From positions 372,001-436,000 of the forward strand of contig NZ_JAEIJD010000001.1 of assembly GCF_016307205.1 (NCBI RefSeq): DNA of 64,000 bases. The letters are read 5' to 3'. Source of the stretch: Pontibaca salina (GTDB taxonomy: Bacteria > Pseudomonadota > Alphaproteobacteria > Rhodobacterales > Rhodobacteraceae). The notes beneath the pieces were generated by a model, which was not told the origin of the DNA, did no database searches, and worked only from the letters and a program-made list of their open reading frames with translations. The first letter of the stretch is position 1. Each line of letters begins with the position of its first letter. A program made the translations under genes and the position numbers. Positions 51,589 through 61,945 of this stretch are shown here, one piece after another.

Positions 51589-51963
51589 CTATGATTCGCC
51601 AAAGGCGTTTTCGACGATCCGCATCGCGCCGCCCCCATCCACCAGCGCCACGTCAAAGCGCATATTGGTCAATTGCCCAAAGCCGCGCTCGTCAAGATAA
51701 GCCTGCGCCGATAAACAGATCCGTTGCATCTGGCGGGCACCCAGACGCTCTGCTGCGGCTGCGAAGCTGCGGCTTTTCTTGACCTCAATAAAAACCAATT
51801 CTTCGCCATCTCGGGCGATCAAATCGATTTCTCCACCACCCCCCCGCCAGCGACGATCCAGCAGCGCATAACCGCGACCTTCGTAATTGCTTGCCACGCT
51901 GTTTTCCGCCGCCAGACCCGCGTGATAGGCGGCCTGTCCGCGATTAACCGCAACGGATTGCAT
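51589..51963 (-). CDS. YraN/UPF0102 family nuclease-like protein
   Basis: A 124-residue protein with the endonuclease-like fold of UPF0102. The core GGGGEIDLIARDGEELVFIE followed by VKKSRSF gives the D...ExK catalytic pattern. AAYHAGLAAENSVASNYEGR is the N-terminal part. The ATG at 51963 directly follows a GTG at 51966 that is also possible. Function is unproven. It lies between rsmI and gshB. Confidence 0.9.
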   Translation of the reverse strand: MQSVAVNRGQAAYHAGLAAENSVASNYEGRGYALLDRRWRGGGGEIDLIARDGEELVFIEVKKSRSFAAAAERLGARQMQRICLSAQAYLDERGFGQLTNMRFDVALVDGGGAMRIVENAFGES

Positions 51964-51967
51964 CACA

Positions 51968-52825
51968 TCATTCCTTTCCCAAGGTCAGCGCCAGCTGATA
52001 AATGCGGCGGCGCGGCACATCATGCATTTTTGCCACCATATCCGCCGCGTCCTTGACCGAATGCGCCTTCAAGGCTTCTTTCAGATCCGTTTCTAGATCG
52101 ATTTCCTTAACATTCGGCAAACTTCCGCGATCAACCACCAGCACCACTTCGCCCTTAATATTGACCCCGGCCAGTGCCTCAGCCAGCTCTCGCAGCGGGG
52201 CGCGGCGAATTTCCTCGAATTTCTTAGTCAGCTCGCGGCACATTGCCGCCGATCGCTCCGCGCCCAGTGTCTCCGCCATATCGGCGAGGCTGGCCGCGAC
52301 GCGTCTGGGCGATTCGTAAAAAACCAGCGTGCCGGGCACCGTGCGCAAGGTTTCCAGCCTGGCGCGGCGCGCAGCGCGCGCATTCGGTAGAAATCCGGCG
52401 AAAAAGAACGCATCGGTAGGCAGACCCGCGAGAGTTAGCGCAGTCAGAACCGCCGACGGCCCCGGCGCGGCTGTCACTACATGACCGGCCTCGGCGGCGG
52501 CGCGGGCAAGGTCGTAACCGGGGTCAGCGATCAGCGGCATTCCTGCCTCAGATGCATAGGCCAGCGAGCGGCCATCGGCCAGCGCAGCAAGCAGATTCTC
52601 ACGCGCTGCCGCCCCACTATGATCATGATAGGAAACGATTTTCCGCCCCTCAAGGGGAACAGCGTGGATCTCCATCAAGCGGCGCAGGCTGCGGGTGTCT
52701 TCGGCGGCGATCACATCGGCTGAGGCCAGCACATCAAGCGCGCGCAGAGTGATGTCGCGGGCGGTACCGATCGGCGTAGCGACAAAGTAAAGCCCCGGAG
52801 GCAATATGACCTTTTTGTAATTCAA
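51968..52825 (-). CDS. rsmI: 16S rRNA (cytidine(1402)-2'-O)-methyltransferase RsmI
   Basis: Tetrapyrrole-methylase-fold enzyme modifying C1402 in the ribosomal P site; 285 residues. Motifs are GLYFVATPIGTARDITLRAL, AEDTRSLRRLM, APGPSAVLTALTLAGLPTDA and LVFYESPRRVAASLADM. The cofactor loop reads SEAGMPLIADPG, where most homologues have SDAGTP. The frame begins with TTG at 52825, and I see no better start although its ribosome site is weak. yraN starts right after it. Confidence 0.94.
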   Translation of the reverse strand: MNYKKVILPPGLYFVATPIGTARDITLRALDVLASADVIAAEDTRSLRRLMEIHAVPLEGRKIVSYHDHSGAAARENLLAALADGRSLAYASEAGMPLIADPGYDLARAAAEAGHVVTAAPGPSAVLTALTLAGLPTDAFFFAGFLPNARAARRARLETLRTVPGTLVFYESPRRVAASLADMAETLGAERSAAMCRELTKKFEEIRRAPLRELAEALAGVNIKGEVVLVVDRGSLPNVKEIDLETDLKEALKAHSVKDAADMVAKMHDVPRRRIYQLALTLGKE

Positions 52826-52910
52826 TGCTGGACCCGACTCTTGTGACGTCTATTATCCGACTGCAACGAAAACGCGGTGCAAGGCCGCCGGATATCGGAG
52901 ATTATCATAC

Positions 52911-54089
52911 ATGGTTGCCGCTTTTAACCCTGCCCGCAAGCTCGCACTGTATTGTCTGGCTTTGCTCTCTGGGCTGCTTGTGTCAGCGTGTGACAACATC
53001 GGTATGCCAAGCACTGGCCCGGCAGTCGATAGGGGTCAACCAGTCACTGTTGCGCTTCTGGTGCCGCGCAATTCGGGGCAACCGGGCGATGCCATTTTGG
53101 CGCAGAGCCTGGAAAACTCAGCTCGTATGGCGATTGCTGATCTGGGCGGCAATCCGCGGATCGATCTGCGGGTCTATGATACTGCGGGCAGCGCCGCAAT
53201 GGCGGCGGCGCAGGCAACCAAAGCGGTGGACGAAGGGGCAAGTATCATCCTCGGCCCGGTCTATGCCGAGGCAGCCAACGCGGCCGGTCTGGCCGTGCGC
53301 AACCGCAATGTGAACGTCCTGTCATTCTCCAACAACGCCACCATTGCTGGGGGCAACGTTTTCGTACTTGGACCGACCTTCGAAAACGCCGCCATGCGGC
53401 TGGCACGCTACGCGGCGGATCAGGGCAAACGCAATATCGTGGTTGTGCATGGCAAGAACTTGACAGGTCAGATGGGCTATGCGGCGATCCAGCGGGCGAT
53501 GGCCTCGACTTCGGCGCGGATGGCCGGTGATGTTTCCTACGACGTCTCGCAGCAAGGGGTGATTGCTGCGGTGCCGAGGGTGCGGGAAATGGTTTCGAAC
53601 ACCGGTGCCGACGCCGTATTCTTTACCTCGACCACCGCCGGTGCCCTGCCGATGTTCGCGCAACTACTGCCCGAGGCCGGCGTTACTTCCGACAGCACGC
53701 AATTCATCGGCCTGACCCGCTGGGACATTCCGCCCCAGACCCTGTCGCAGCCGGGGGTGCAAGGCGGATGGTTCACATTACCCGATCCGGGCCGGATGCA
53801 ATCGTTCACGGCACGCTATTCCGCCGCCTATGGCGGTGCACCGCATGCTATCGGCGGGTTGGCTTATGACGGAATCGCGATAGTTGGCGCTCTGGTCGGG
53901 AACGGCAAAGCCAATACGCTAAGCGCTGCTGCCCTCACCCAAGGCGCTGGTTTTGAGGGCGTTGGCGGTGTCCTGCGCCTGCGTGGCGACGGCTCCAATG
54001 AGCGCGGCCTGGCAGTGGCCACGATCCAGAACAAGCAGGTTGTCGTGATCTCTCCAGCTCCAAGAAGCTTCTCGGGTGCCGGCTCCTGA
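52911..54089 (+). CDS. LpoA-like penicillin-binding protein activator lipoprotein
   Basis: Periplasmic-binding-type lipoprotein of 392 residues. The lipobox is LVSAC with Cys27. The type I binding fold follows: PVTVALLVPRNSGQPGDAIL, ASIILGPVYAEAANAAGLAV and NVLSFSNNATIAGGNVFVLG. It resembles the C-terminal part of LpoA, which activates PBP1A, and occurs beside yraN/rsmI as in other proteobacteria. Other receptor-like proteins with this fold are possible. Its end overlaps glnD by 14 bases. Confidence 0.82.
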   Translation: MVAAFNPARKLALYCLALLSGLLVSACDNIGMPSTGPAVDRGQPVTVALLVPRNSGQPGDAILAQSLENSARMAIADLGGNPRIDLRVYDTAGSAAMAAAQATKAVDEGASIILGPVYAEAANAAGLAVRNRNVNVLSFSNNATIAGGNVFVLGPTFENAAMRLARYAADQGKRNIVVVHGKNLTGQMGYAAIQRAMASTSARMAGDVSYDVSQQGVIAAVPRVREMVSNTGADAVFFTSTTAGALPMFAQLLPEAGVTSDSTQFIGLTRWDIPPQTLSQPGVQGGWFTLPDPGRMQSFTARYSAAYGGAPHAIGGLAYDGIAIVGALVGNGKANTLSAAALTQGAGFEGVGGVLRLRGDGSNERGLAVATIQNKQVVVISPAPRSFSGAGS

Positions 54090-56877
54090 GCCGACCCTGT
54101 TTTGTCTGAACCCACCCGCGCCTGCCGGGTCTCTGATCTGCGAGGCGGCGGAGATCTTAGACCCATGCGCGGTGCGCGCGGAAATCTCTGCGGCCGTCGA
54201 AAACGCTCCGGATCACGCCGCGATACGGGCGCAGGCCACACGCATCCTGCTTGCCGCGCGTGACGCCGGGCGCGAGGCGATTGCCAACGCCTATGCGGCA
54301 GCGCCCCAGGCTTCACGATCTCTGACACGATCCTACACATGGTTGGCGGACGGGATTGTTGCCACGGCTTTGCACGTAGCAACCACCCACCTGCATCCTC
54401 TGGCCAATCCCACCGCCGGCGAGCGCTTGGCGGTGATCGCCGTGGGTGGATATGGGCGCGGCGAGATGGCGCCATTTTCCGATATAGACCTCCTGTTCCT
54501 GATCCCCTGCAAACTCACTGCATGGACAGAAAGCGTCATCGAATCGCTGCTGTATATGCTTTGGGATCTCCAGCTAAAGATCGGCCACGCAACCCGGACC
54601 ATCGAAGATTGCATCCGCCTGGGCACCGAAGATTTCACCATCCGCACCACCCTGTTAGAACACCGCTTCGTGGCCGGTGATCTCAAACTTTCGGAAAGCC
54701 TTGACCGTCGGCTCGTCAAAGACCTGTTCACCGGAACGGAACGTGATTTTGTCGTCGCCAAACTGGATGAACGCCAAAAGCGCCACGCGCGATACGGTCA
54801 GCGGTATCGGGTCGAGCCCAATGTAAAAGAGGGCAAGGGCGGCTTGCGCGATCTGCAATCGCTGTTCTGGATTGCGAAATACATATACAGTGTCCAGAAT
54901 TCTCGCGAACTTATCGACCTGGGGCTTTTTCTGCCCGACGAATATGACAGGTTCCTCAAAGCCGAAACCTTTCTGTGGTCGGTTCGCGCCCATCTGCACC
55001 TGATTTCAGACCGCGCAAACGAACAACTGACTTTCGACCAACAGGTCGCGGTCGCCAAACGGCTTGGCTACAGCGACAGCGCCGGACGGCGCGGCGTGGA
55101 AATTTTCATGCAGGATTATTTCCGGCAAGCGACTGCAGTGGGTGACCTGACGCGCATTTTCCTGACCAAGCTTGAAGCGGCACATGTCAAACCCGAACCA
55201 CTGCTCGCGCGGGGCTTTCGCCATCCTCCGCCAATCAGGCCCGAATACACCGTCATTCACAACCGGCTTGGAATTGCCGATCCGGATGAATTTCTGTCCG
55301 ACAAGCTGAACCTTCTGCGCCTGTTCGAAGAAGGTCTGCGCACCGGTATGTTGATCCATCCGGATGCGATGCGCTTAGTGGTCAGCAATCTGCATCTGAT
55401 CGACGACGAGATGCGCAACGACCCCGTTGCCGGGCGCATCTTTCTGGATCTGCTGCTCAGGCACGGCAACCCCGGACGGGCCTTGCGGCGGATGAACGAG
55501 CTTGGGGTTCTGTCGGCATTCTTGCCCGAGTTTGAACCGATTGTCGCGATGATGCAGTTCAATATGTATCATAGCTATACTGTGGACGAACACACGATCC
55601 AATGCGTTGCTACGCTGGCCGAGATCGAAAAAGGCGAACTGATCGAAGATCTGCCAATCGCGTCGGGCATCCTCAAGGAAGGGCTTAATCGCCGTGTGCT
55701 CTATGTCGCGCTACTGTTGCACGATATCGCCAAGGGACGGCCCGAGGATCATTCTATCTTGGGGTCGCGGATCGCGCGGCGGGTGGCGCCGCGCCTTGGA
55801 CTGAGCAGATCCGAAAGCGAAACCGTGGAGTGGCTGGTGCGCTATCACTTGCTGATGTCGGACATGGCACAAAAGCGCGACATCTCGGATCCGCGCACGG
55901 TGCGCGACTTCGCCAAGGCGGTAACAACCGTCAGCCGCCTTGATTTGCTGACCGTGCTCACGGTTTGCGATATACGCGCCGTCGGACCAGATACCTGGAA
56001 CAACTGGAAGGCAACGCTGCTGCGCGAGCTTTACCGCCAGACCCGCTACGCGCTTGAGACCGGCATGGAAGCTCTCAACCGCACCAATCGCAGCTCCGAG
56101 GCCCACGCGGCCTTGCGCGCCGCCCTGCCAGACTGGCCGGAAACGGCGTTAAATCGCGAAATTGCTCGCCACTATCCGCCCTATTGGCAAGGGCTGCAGG
56201 TTTCCGCGCATGTCGAATTCGCCGAGATGCTGCGCGAGTTAGAGGCTTCACAAGACCCCGAGCAAGTTCTGATCCGTCTGCACCCCGACGAAGACCGCGA
56301 CGCGACGCGCGCCTGTTTCGTCTTGGCAGATCATCCCGGCATCTTCTCCCGTCTGGCGGGCGCGCTCGCTCTGGTGGGGGCCAATGTGGTCGATGCCCGC
56401 AGCTATACCAGTAAGGACGGCTATGTGACCGATGCGTTCTGGATTCAGGACGGGGACGGCAACCCGTTCGAGGTTGACCACCTGCCCCGTCTCAGCCGCA
56501 TGATCCACAAGACGCTAAAGGGCGAGATCCTGCCCCGCGATGCCTTTCGCACGCGTGACCGCATGAAGAAGCGCGAAAAAGCATTCAATGTTCCGACCCA
56601 TATCACCTTCGACAATGAAGGGTCAGAGATTTACACCATCATCGAAGTCGATACCCGCGACCGCCCCGGGCTGCTTTATGATCTCGCGCGCACACTTGCG
56701 GCGGCCAATGTCTATATTTCGAACGCCGTCATCGCCACCTATGGCGAACAGGTGGTCGATACGTTTTATGTCAAAGATGTATTCGGCTTGAAATACCACA
56801 GCCTCCCCAAACAGAAGGTGCTTGAGGAAAAACTGCGCAAAGCCATTATCGAGGGCGCCGCACGCGCCGATCGCTGA
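54076..56877 (+). CDS. glnD: [Protein-PII] uridylyltransferase/uridylyl-removing enzyme GlnD
   Basis: Central nitrogen sensor of 933 residues that adds UMP to PII proteins in nitrogen limitation and removes it when glutamine is high. The nucleotidyltransferase site is at residues 123-140, VGGYGRGEMAPFSDIDLL. The HD hydrolase part contains HTIQCVATLAEIEKGELI and LLLHDIAKGRPEDHSILG near residues 500-570. Two C-terminal ACT domains follow (DHPGIFSRLAGALALVGANV and RDRPGLLYDLARTLAAANVY). The start is GTG at 54076, inside the previous gene, because no later start keeps the family N-terminus. Confidence 0.96.
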   Translation: MPAPEPTLFCLNPPAPAGSLICEAAEILDPCAVRAEISAAVENAPDHAAIRAQATRILLAARDAGREAIANAYAAAPQASRSLTRSYTWLADGIVATALHVATTHLHPLANPTAGERLAVIAVGGYGRGEMAPFSDIDLLFLIPCKLTAWTESVIESLLYMLWDLQLKIGHATRTIEDCIRLGTEDFTIRTTLLEHRFVAGDLKLSESLDRRLVKDLFTGTERDFVVAKLDERQKRHARYGQRYRVEPNVKEGKGGLRDLQSLFWIAKYIYSVQNSRELIDLGLFLPDEYDRFLKAETFLWSVRAHLHLISDRANEQLTFDQQVAVAKRLGYSDSAGRRGVEIFMQDYFRQATAVGDLTRIFLTKLEAAHVKPEPLLARGFRHPPPIRPEYTVIHNRLGIADPDEFLSDKLNLLRLFEEGLRTGMLIHPDAMRLVVSNLHLIDDEMRNDPVAGRIFLDLLLRHGNPGRALRRMNELGVLSAFLPEFEPIVAMMQFNMYHSYTVDEHTIQCVATLAEIEKGELIEDLPIASGILKEGLNRRVLYVALLLHDIAKGRPEDHSILGSRIARRVAPRLGLSRSESETVEWLVRYHLLMSDMAQKRDISDPRTVRDFAKAVTTVSRLDLLTVLTVCDIRAVGPDTWNNWKATLLRELYRQTRYALETGMEALNRTNRSSEAHAALRAALPDWPETALNREIARHYPPYWQGLQVSAHVEFAEMLRELEASQDPEQVLIRLHPDEDRDATRACFVLADHPGIFSRLAGALALVGANVVDARSYTSKDGYVTDAFWIQDGDGNPFEVDHLPRLSRMIHKTLKGEILPRDAFRTRDRMKKREKAFNVPTHITFDNEGSEIYTIIEVDTRDRPGLLYDLARTLAAANVYISNAVIATYGEQVVDTFYVKDVFGLKYHSLPKQKVLEEKLRKAIIEGAARADR

Positions 56878-57009
56878 CGCAATTCCTATACAGTAACGCA
56901 CCGAGCAATAGGTGACTGGCGGGCCATTTGGCACAGTTAGCAATTGCAGCCTTACCGTACAGCCGCTAGGCCCTTCCTAAAGGCTTGAACCATCGAAAGG
57001 GCCGCTGCG

Positions 57010-58560
57010 GTGAAGCCAATCCAGTTGATGTCCGGTTTTCTGACGGTTGGCATGTGGACGCTTTTATCGCGTGTTCTCGGGTTTCTACGCGATGCGATGA
57101 TCCTCGCATTTTTGGGCACCGGGCCGTTATATGAAGCCTATGTGGTGGCATTCCGCCTGCCCAACATGTTTCGCCGCTTTTTCGCCGAAGGGGCGTTCAA
57201 CATGGCCTTTGTGCCGATGTTTTCGCGCAAGCTGGAGACCGGGGAGGACGCACAGGAATTCGCGGAGAATGCGTTTTCCGGTTTGGCCGGGGTTCTGATC
57301 CTGCTGACGCTGGCGGCGCAGGTCTTGATGCCGTGGTTGGTATTTGCCTTGGCCAGCGGCTTTGTCGGTGAAGAGCGGTTCGATTTATCGGTCGAGTTCG
57401 GGCGCATCGCGTTTCCCTATATCCTGTTCATATCGCTCGCCGCATTGCTGTCTGGCATCTTGAATGCGACCGGCCGTTTTGCAGCAGCAGCGGCGGCGCC
57501 GGTTCTGCTGAATGTCCTGCTGGTGTCGGCCATGGCGGTAGCGGCGTTTCTGGGCGGCGACGTGGCCCGGGCGCTGGTCTGGGGCATTCCAGTCGCTGGC
57601 GTTGCGCAATTGGCGCTGGTTTGGATCGCCGCCTCGCGGGCCGGGTTCACCTTGCACATTCGTCGCCCGCGGCTGACCGGCGATTTGCGCCGGCTTGTGC
57701 GCATCGCCATCCCCGCCGCGCTGGCCGGTGGGGTGGTGCAGGTCAATCTGCTCGTCGGGCAGCAGGTCGCCAGTTATTTCGACAAGGCCGTTGGCTGGCT
57801 TTACGCGGCGGATCGCCTGTATCAATTGCCGCTTGGCGTGGTCGGTATTGCCATCGGCGTCGTGCTTTTACCGGACCTTTCGCGCCGCCTTGCCGCCGAA
57901 GACGACATTGGTGGCCGCCATGCCCTCAGCCGGGCGGGCGAGGTTTCGCTGGCGCTGACGATACCGTCGGCGGTGGCTTTGGTGGTGATCCCACTGCCGC
58001 TGGTTTCGGTTCTGTTCGAGCGCGGCGCGACCACCGCTGCCGACAGTGCCGCGATTGCACTGGCGGTAGCGATTTACGGATTGGGCCTGCCGGCATTCGT
58101 GTTGCAAAAGATCCTGCAGCCGTTGTTTTTCGCTCGTGAGGATACGCGCTCGCCGTTTCACTATGCGCTGTGGGCGATGGCGATCAACGCTGGCATTGCC
58201 ATCGGATTGGCCCCGGTGCTTGGTTGGTTTGCACCCGCCATCGCCACAACGCTGGCGGGCTGGGGCATGGTCGCACTGCTGCTGCGCGGCGCCCGCGCGA
58301 TGGGCGATGTGGCGCGATTCGATGCGCGGTTCGCCAGCCGGATCTGGCGGATTTGTCTGGCCTCCGCAGTGATGGGGGCGGCGCTGTGGGGGGCGGCGCA
58401 GATCCTGCACCCGGCGCTGAACACCGCCGGCTTACGCTATCTGGCTCTGATCGGCCTCGTCGCGGTGGGGATTGTCGTATATTTTGGCATTGGCCAGATG
58501 ATCGGCGCGTTCCGCTTGGCCGAGTTCAAAGCCGTCATGCGCCGCCGCCAGCCGTCTTAA
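57010..58560 (+). CDS. murJ: Lipid II flippase MurJ
   Basis: Inner-membrane flippase of 516 residues moving lipid-linked peptidoglycan precursors outward; about 14 helices. Signatures are TLLSRVLGFLRDAMILAFLG and YVVAFRLPNMFRRFFAEGAF, followed by NMAFVPMF. The start is GTG at 57010, since homologues begin with KPIQL-like residues. The 132-base gap after glnD shows no gene. Confidence 0.95.
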   Translation: MKPIQLMSGFLTVGMWTLLSRVLGFLRDAMILAFLGTGPLYEAYVVAFRLPNMFRRFFAEGAFNMAFVPMFSRKLETGEDAQEFAENAFSGLAGVLILLTLAAQVLMPWLVFALASGFVGEERFDLSVEFGRIAFPYILFISLAALLSGILNATGRFAAAAAAPVLLNVLLVSAMAVAAFLGGDVARALVWGIPVAGVAQLALVWIAASRAGFTLHIRRPRLTGDLRRLVRIAIPAALAGGVVQVNLLVGQQVASYFDKAVGWLYAADRLYQLPLGVVGIAIGVVLLPDLSRRLAAEDDIGGRHALSRAGEVSLALTIPSAVALVVIPLPLVSVLFERGATTAADSAAIALAVAIYGLGLPAFVLQKILQPLFFAREDTRSPFHYALWAMAINAGIAIGLAPVLGWFAPAIATTLAGWGMVALLLRGARAMGDVARFDARFASRIWRICLASAVMGAALWGAAQILHPALNTAGLRYLALIGLVAVGIVVYFGIGQMIGAFRLAEFKAVMRRRQPS

Positions 58561-59237
58561 TCGTGGCGGATCTTCCCCAGCACCCGTGCCCAGCCACCCG
58601 GTGACACGACGAATGACATCGCAAAGCCAGTGACGAAACCGGCCAGATCCGCGACCCAGTCGCTCTGCACATCGAAAAACAGCCCGAACAGCAGTTGAAT
58701 TCCCATCAGCACCGCAATCAGCATGAACGCGCGGGCCTGATTTGCGCCGATATTGGCCAGCGAACGGGCCAGCAGATAAGTAAAGGCACCGATCATGCCA
58801 TAGACGGGCGCGAAACCTCCGATCAATGGCACCGGATCGTTCAGGAACAGTGCATAGGCCAGCGCGCCGCCGATCCCCGAAACCACAAAAATGCCAAGCG
58901 TTGCGATCTGGCCAAAAGCTTCGGCAACCATCTTGCCCATCGCCAGCAGCATCACCCCGACAAACAGTGCGTGGCTGAAAGATGCGTGCACGAAGGGATA
59001 GGTGAGAAACCGCATGAGCTGCGACAGTGGCCAGTGGTTATTGGCCAGCATCCAGTCAAAGATATTGCCGGAAAAGGCATAAGTCTGAAATGCGGACAGC
59101 CTCCAGCCTGCGGCGCCGGGTCCACCGATCAAATTGCGCGTGCCCAGTTGGAATGCGATCTCAATCCCGACGATCATCAAAAACAGCGCTGCCACCACCG
59201 GCGGCAGAGGATTAACTGCGGAATTATTGCCGTTCAT
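58557..59237 (-). CDS. Rhomboid-family membrane protein lacking catalytic Ser and His
   Basis: A 226-residue protein with six or so helices and the rhomboid layout, including [20 protein letters not shown], the usual N-terminal rhomboid block. At the GxSG position it has [13 protein letters not shown], with no serine; at the catalytic histidine helix it has [15 protein letters not shown], with Asp in place of His. It should therefore be proteolytically dead. The ATG at 59237 is chosen because the segment before it is unlike protein. It converges on murJ with a four-base overlap. Confidence 0.85.
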   Translation of the reverse strand: MNGNNSAVNPLPPVVAALFLMIVGIEIAFQLGTRNLIGGPGAAGWRLSAFQTYAFSGNIFDWMLANNHWPLSQLMRFLTYPFVHASFSHALFVGVMLLAMGKMVAEAFGQIATLGIFVVSGIGGALAYALFLNDPVPLIGGFAPVYGMIGAFTYLLARSLANIGANQARAFMLIAVLMGIQLLFGLFFDVQSDWVADLAGFVTGFAMSFVVSPGGWARVLGKIRHD

Positions 59238-59337
59238 CTGCCCGGTCTCCTTGCTGGCGCCGGTTGCGCGCCGGTTGACGATATGTGGTGCCATGGGTAA
59301 GCGAGACAGACAGAATTTTCCAGATGGGAGTTTCCCC

Positions 59338-60360
59338 ATGGCCGAGGCCAGTTTCACCCCGCGCGTGTTTTCAGGTGTCCAGCCTTCGGGCGATCTGCAT
59401 TTGGGGAACTATCTGGGCGCGATTCGCCGTTTTGTCGAGGTGCAAGATACGGGGGTCGAAACCATCTATTGCATGGTTGACCTGCATGCGATCACGGTCT
59501 GGCAGGATCCGGCGGACCTTGCGCGCAGCACACGCACCCTTTGCGCCGGTTATCTGGCCGCCGGGATCGATCCGCAAAAATCGATCCTGATCAATCAGAG
59601 CCAAGTACCGGAACATGCGCAATTGGCGTGGATTTTCAACTGTGTCGCGCGTATGGGCTGGATGCAGCGGATGACCCAGTTCAAGGACAAAGTGGGCAAG
59701 AACGCACAGAATGCCTCGCTCGGGCTGTTTGCTTATCCGGCGCTGATGGCCGCCGATATTCTGATCTATCACGCCACCCATGTGCCGGTTGGCGAGGATC
59801 AGAAACAACATGTCGAACTGACCCGAGATATTGCCGCGAAGTTCAACCACGACTACGACGTCGATTTCTTCCCGATGACCGAACCGGTGATCGAGGGGGC
59901 CGCGACGCGGGTCATGTCTTTGCGCGACGGTTCGAAAAAAATGAGCAAATCCGACCCGTCGGACGCCAGCCGGATCAACATGATGGATGATGCCGACACC
60001 ATCGCGAGAAAGATTCGTCGCGCGAAAACCGATCCCGACGCCCTGCCTTCGGAAGTCGCCGGACTGGAAGAGCGCCCCGAAGCGCGCAATCTGGTCAACA
60101 TCTATGCCGGCTTGAACGATCAGAGCGTCGATCAGGTGCTGGAAGAAGTTGGCGGCCGCCAGTTTTCCGAGTTCAAGCCGATGCTGGCAGAACTGGCAGT
60201 GTCTAAACTGGCCCCCATATCGACCGAGATGACGCGCCTGTTGGCCGATCCGGGCGAAATCGATCGGATACTTGCCAGCGGTGCCCAGCGCGCCCGTGCG
60301 ATCACCGCGCCAATCCTTGCGCGCACCTACGAAATCGTCGGGATGGTCGGCCCGGTCTGA
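59338..60360 (+). CDS. trpS: Tryptophan--tRNA ligase
   Basis: Class I aminoacyl-tRNA synthetase of 340 residues. The HIGH-type motif is [12 protein letters not shown] at about residues 17-28 and the KMSKS loop is [29 protein letters not shown] is also typical. The ATG at 59338 has GGGAG upstream and gives the normal length. It is divergent from the rhomboid gene. Confidence 0.96.
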   Translation: MAEASFTPRVFSGVQPSGDLHLGNYLGAIRRFVEVQDTGVETIYCMVDLHAITVWQDPADLARSTRTLCAGYLAAGIDPQKSILINQSQVPEHAQLAWIFNCVARMGWMQRMTQFKDKVGKNAQNASLGLFAYPALMAADILIYHATHVPVGEDQKQHVELTRDIAAKFNHDYDVDFFPMTEPVIEGAATRVMSLRDGSKKMSKSDPSDASRINMMDDADTIARKIRRAKTDPDALPSEVAGLEERPEARNLVNIYAGLNDQSVDQVLEEVGGRQFSEFKPMLAELAVSKLAPISTEMTRLLADPGEIDRILASGAQRARAITAPILARTYEIVGMVGPV

Positions 60361-60463
60361 CCGCGCAAACGCTCACCACAATCGGTTGACCAGCCGCATG
60401 CGGGACTGGACGTCGGGGGCAATCCTGCCCTACTCTAACCTTGCATGAGATGAGGACGACGCG

Positions 60464-61327
60464 GTGGCAATCGGCAGCAATATCCGCACATGGTTTGACG
60501 ACGGATGGCACGATGGCGACGCGATGATCATGTCTGCTGCCGATCACGGCGCGTGGCTAGGCACCACGGTATTTGACGGTGCCCGCCTTGTTGATGGGCT
60601 GACCCCCGATCTAGAGGCCCATTGCGCCCGTGCCAACCGTTCGGCCAAGGCCCTGATGTTGACGCCCACGATTAGCACCGAAGATATGGTCGCGATCACG
60701 CGCGAGGGGCTGAAAGCATATGGCAAAAGGGCGGCAGTTTACATCCGCCCGATGTACTGGGGCATTGATGGCGACCCCTCGGCCATCATCCCCAGCCCGG
60801 AAAAAACCGGCTTTGCCATCAGCCTTGAAGAAGTTCCCATGCCCCCGCCCGAGGCCTCGGTGACGCTGACGCGCACAAGGTTTCGTCGCCCGGTTCTGGA
60901 CTCCTCGGTGGTGAATGCCAAGGCCGGGTGTCTTTACCCAAACAACGCCCGGATGCTGGCCGAAGCCCGCGCCAAGGGGTTTCACAATGTCTTAGCCACC
61001 GACGCCTTGGGAAATGTCGCCGAAACCGCCACCACCAACGTTTTTATGGTCAAGGATGGCGAAGTTTTTACCCCAATTGCAAACGGCACCTTTTTGGCCG
61101 GCATCACCCGTGCGCGCCATATTGGCAACATGCGCGCCGACGGCATAAAGATGCATGAAGCAGTGCTAGGCTATCATGATTTCGACACCGCGGACGAGAT
61201 TTTCGTGACAGGCAACATGGCCAAGATCACACCGGTCACCGCATTTGACGATGTGCAATATCCGGTCGGACCAGTTACCAAGCGTGTCCGCGATCTGTAT
61301 TGGGACTGGGCCGCATCGACCGGCTGA
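60464..61327 (+). CDS. ilvE: Branched-chain amino acid aminotransferase (PLP fold type IV)
   Basis: PLP-dependent aminotransferase of 287 residues acting on Leu, Ile and Val or their keto acids. The PLP lysine is Lys153 in VVNAKAGCLYPNNARML; GNVAETATTNVFMVKDG and FLAGITRARHI bind the cofactor phosphate. The start is GTG at 60464 with GAGGACGA ahead. D-amino-acid transaminases and aminodeoxychorismate lyases share this fold, so the substrate is likely but unproved. Confidence 0.85.
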   Translation: MAIGSNIRTWFDDGWHDGDAMIMSAADHGAWLGTTVFDGARLVDGLTPDLEAHCARANRSAKALMLTPTISTEDMVAITREGLKAYGKRAAVYIRPMYWGIDGDPSAIIPSPEKTGFAISLEEVPMPPPEASVTLTRTRFRRPVLDSSVVNAKAGCLYPNNARMLAEARAKGFHNVLATDALGNVAETATTNVFMVKDGEVFTPIANGTFLAGITRARHIGNMRADGIKMHEAVLGYHDFDTADEIFVTGNMAKITPVTAFDDVQYPVGPVTKRVRDLYWDWAASTG

Positions 61328-61397
61328 GCGGCAACGAGTCGGTTGCCTGCATCTGCGGCATCGGGCATCTTACTTTTCAGAACGCAAAGGGGGATCG

Positions 61398-61853
61398 ATG
61401 CGCAAATTTCTGGTCGTGCTCGATGACAGCCGCGAATGTCTGAACGCCATGCGGTTTGCTGCCATGCGCGCCGCCAATAGCGGTGGCGGTGTCACGATTT
61501 TGTCGATCATCCCCCCGGAAGAGTTCAACCATTGGATCGGCGTGGCCGAAGTCATGCATGAAGAAGCGCGCGAGCGGATCCGCGCACATTTCGAAGTCTT
61601 CGCCAAATGGATGCGCGACAAACAGGGCGTGGACCCGGAACTGGTCATCCGCGAAGGCGAACCGGTGCCCGAGTTGCTGGCCCAGATCGAAGAAGATCCG
61701 GACATTGGCGTGTTGGTGTTAGGCGCCGGTGAGGACAAGAACGGACCCGGGCCGCTGGTCACGCAATTGACGCGCGGTGCCGGATCACTGCCCATTCCCA
61801 TCACCATCGTGCCGGGACATCTGAGCAAGGAAAAGCTGATCGAGATCACCTGA
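61398..61853 (+). CDS. Universal stress protein (UspA family)
   Basis: A 151-residue cytosolic UspA-fold protein. It opens with KFLVVLDDSRECLNAMRFAA and includes the later GVLVLGAGEDKNGPG strand and loop. The nucleotide-binding G-2x-G-9x-G(S/T) pattern is only partly kept, so ATP binding is doubtful. AAAGGGGG precedes the ATG. It lies between the aminotransferase and the Nfu gene. Confidence 0.85.
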   Translation: MRKFLVVLDDSRECLNAMRFAAMRAANSGGGVTILSIIPPEEFNHWIGVAEVMHEEARERIRAHFEVFAKWMRDKQGVDPELVIREGEPVPELLAQIEEDPDIGVLVLGAGEDKNGPGPLVTQLTRGAGSLPIPITIVPGHLSKEKLIEIT

Positions 61854-61945
61854 GCGCACCTCGTGCGTCAGTTTAGAACCATTCCAATCCTTGACTTGCA
61901 CCCCCCTTGGGCGCATATCGGGCGGGAAACGCATGGAGGCTCCAG

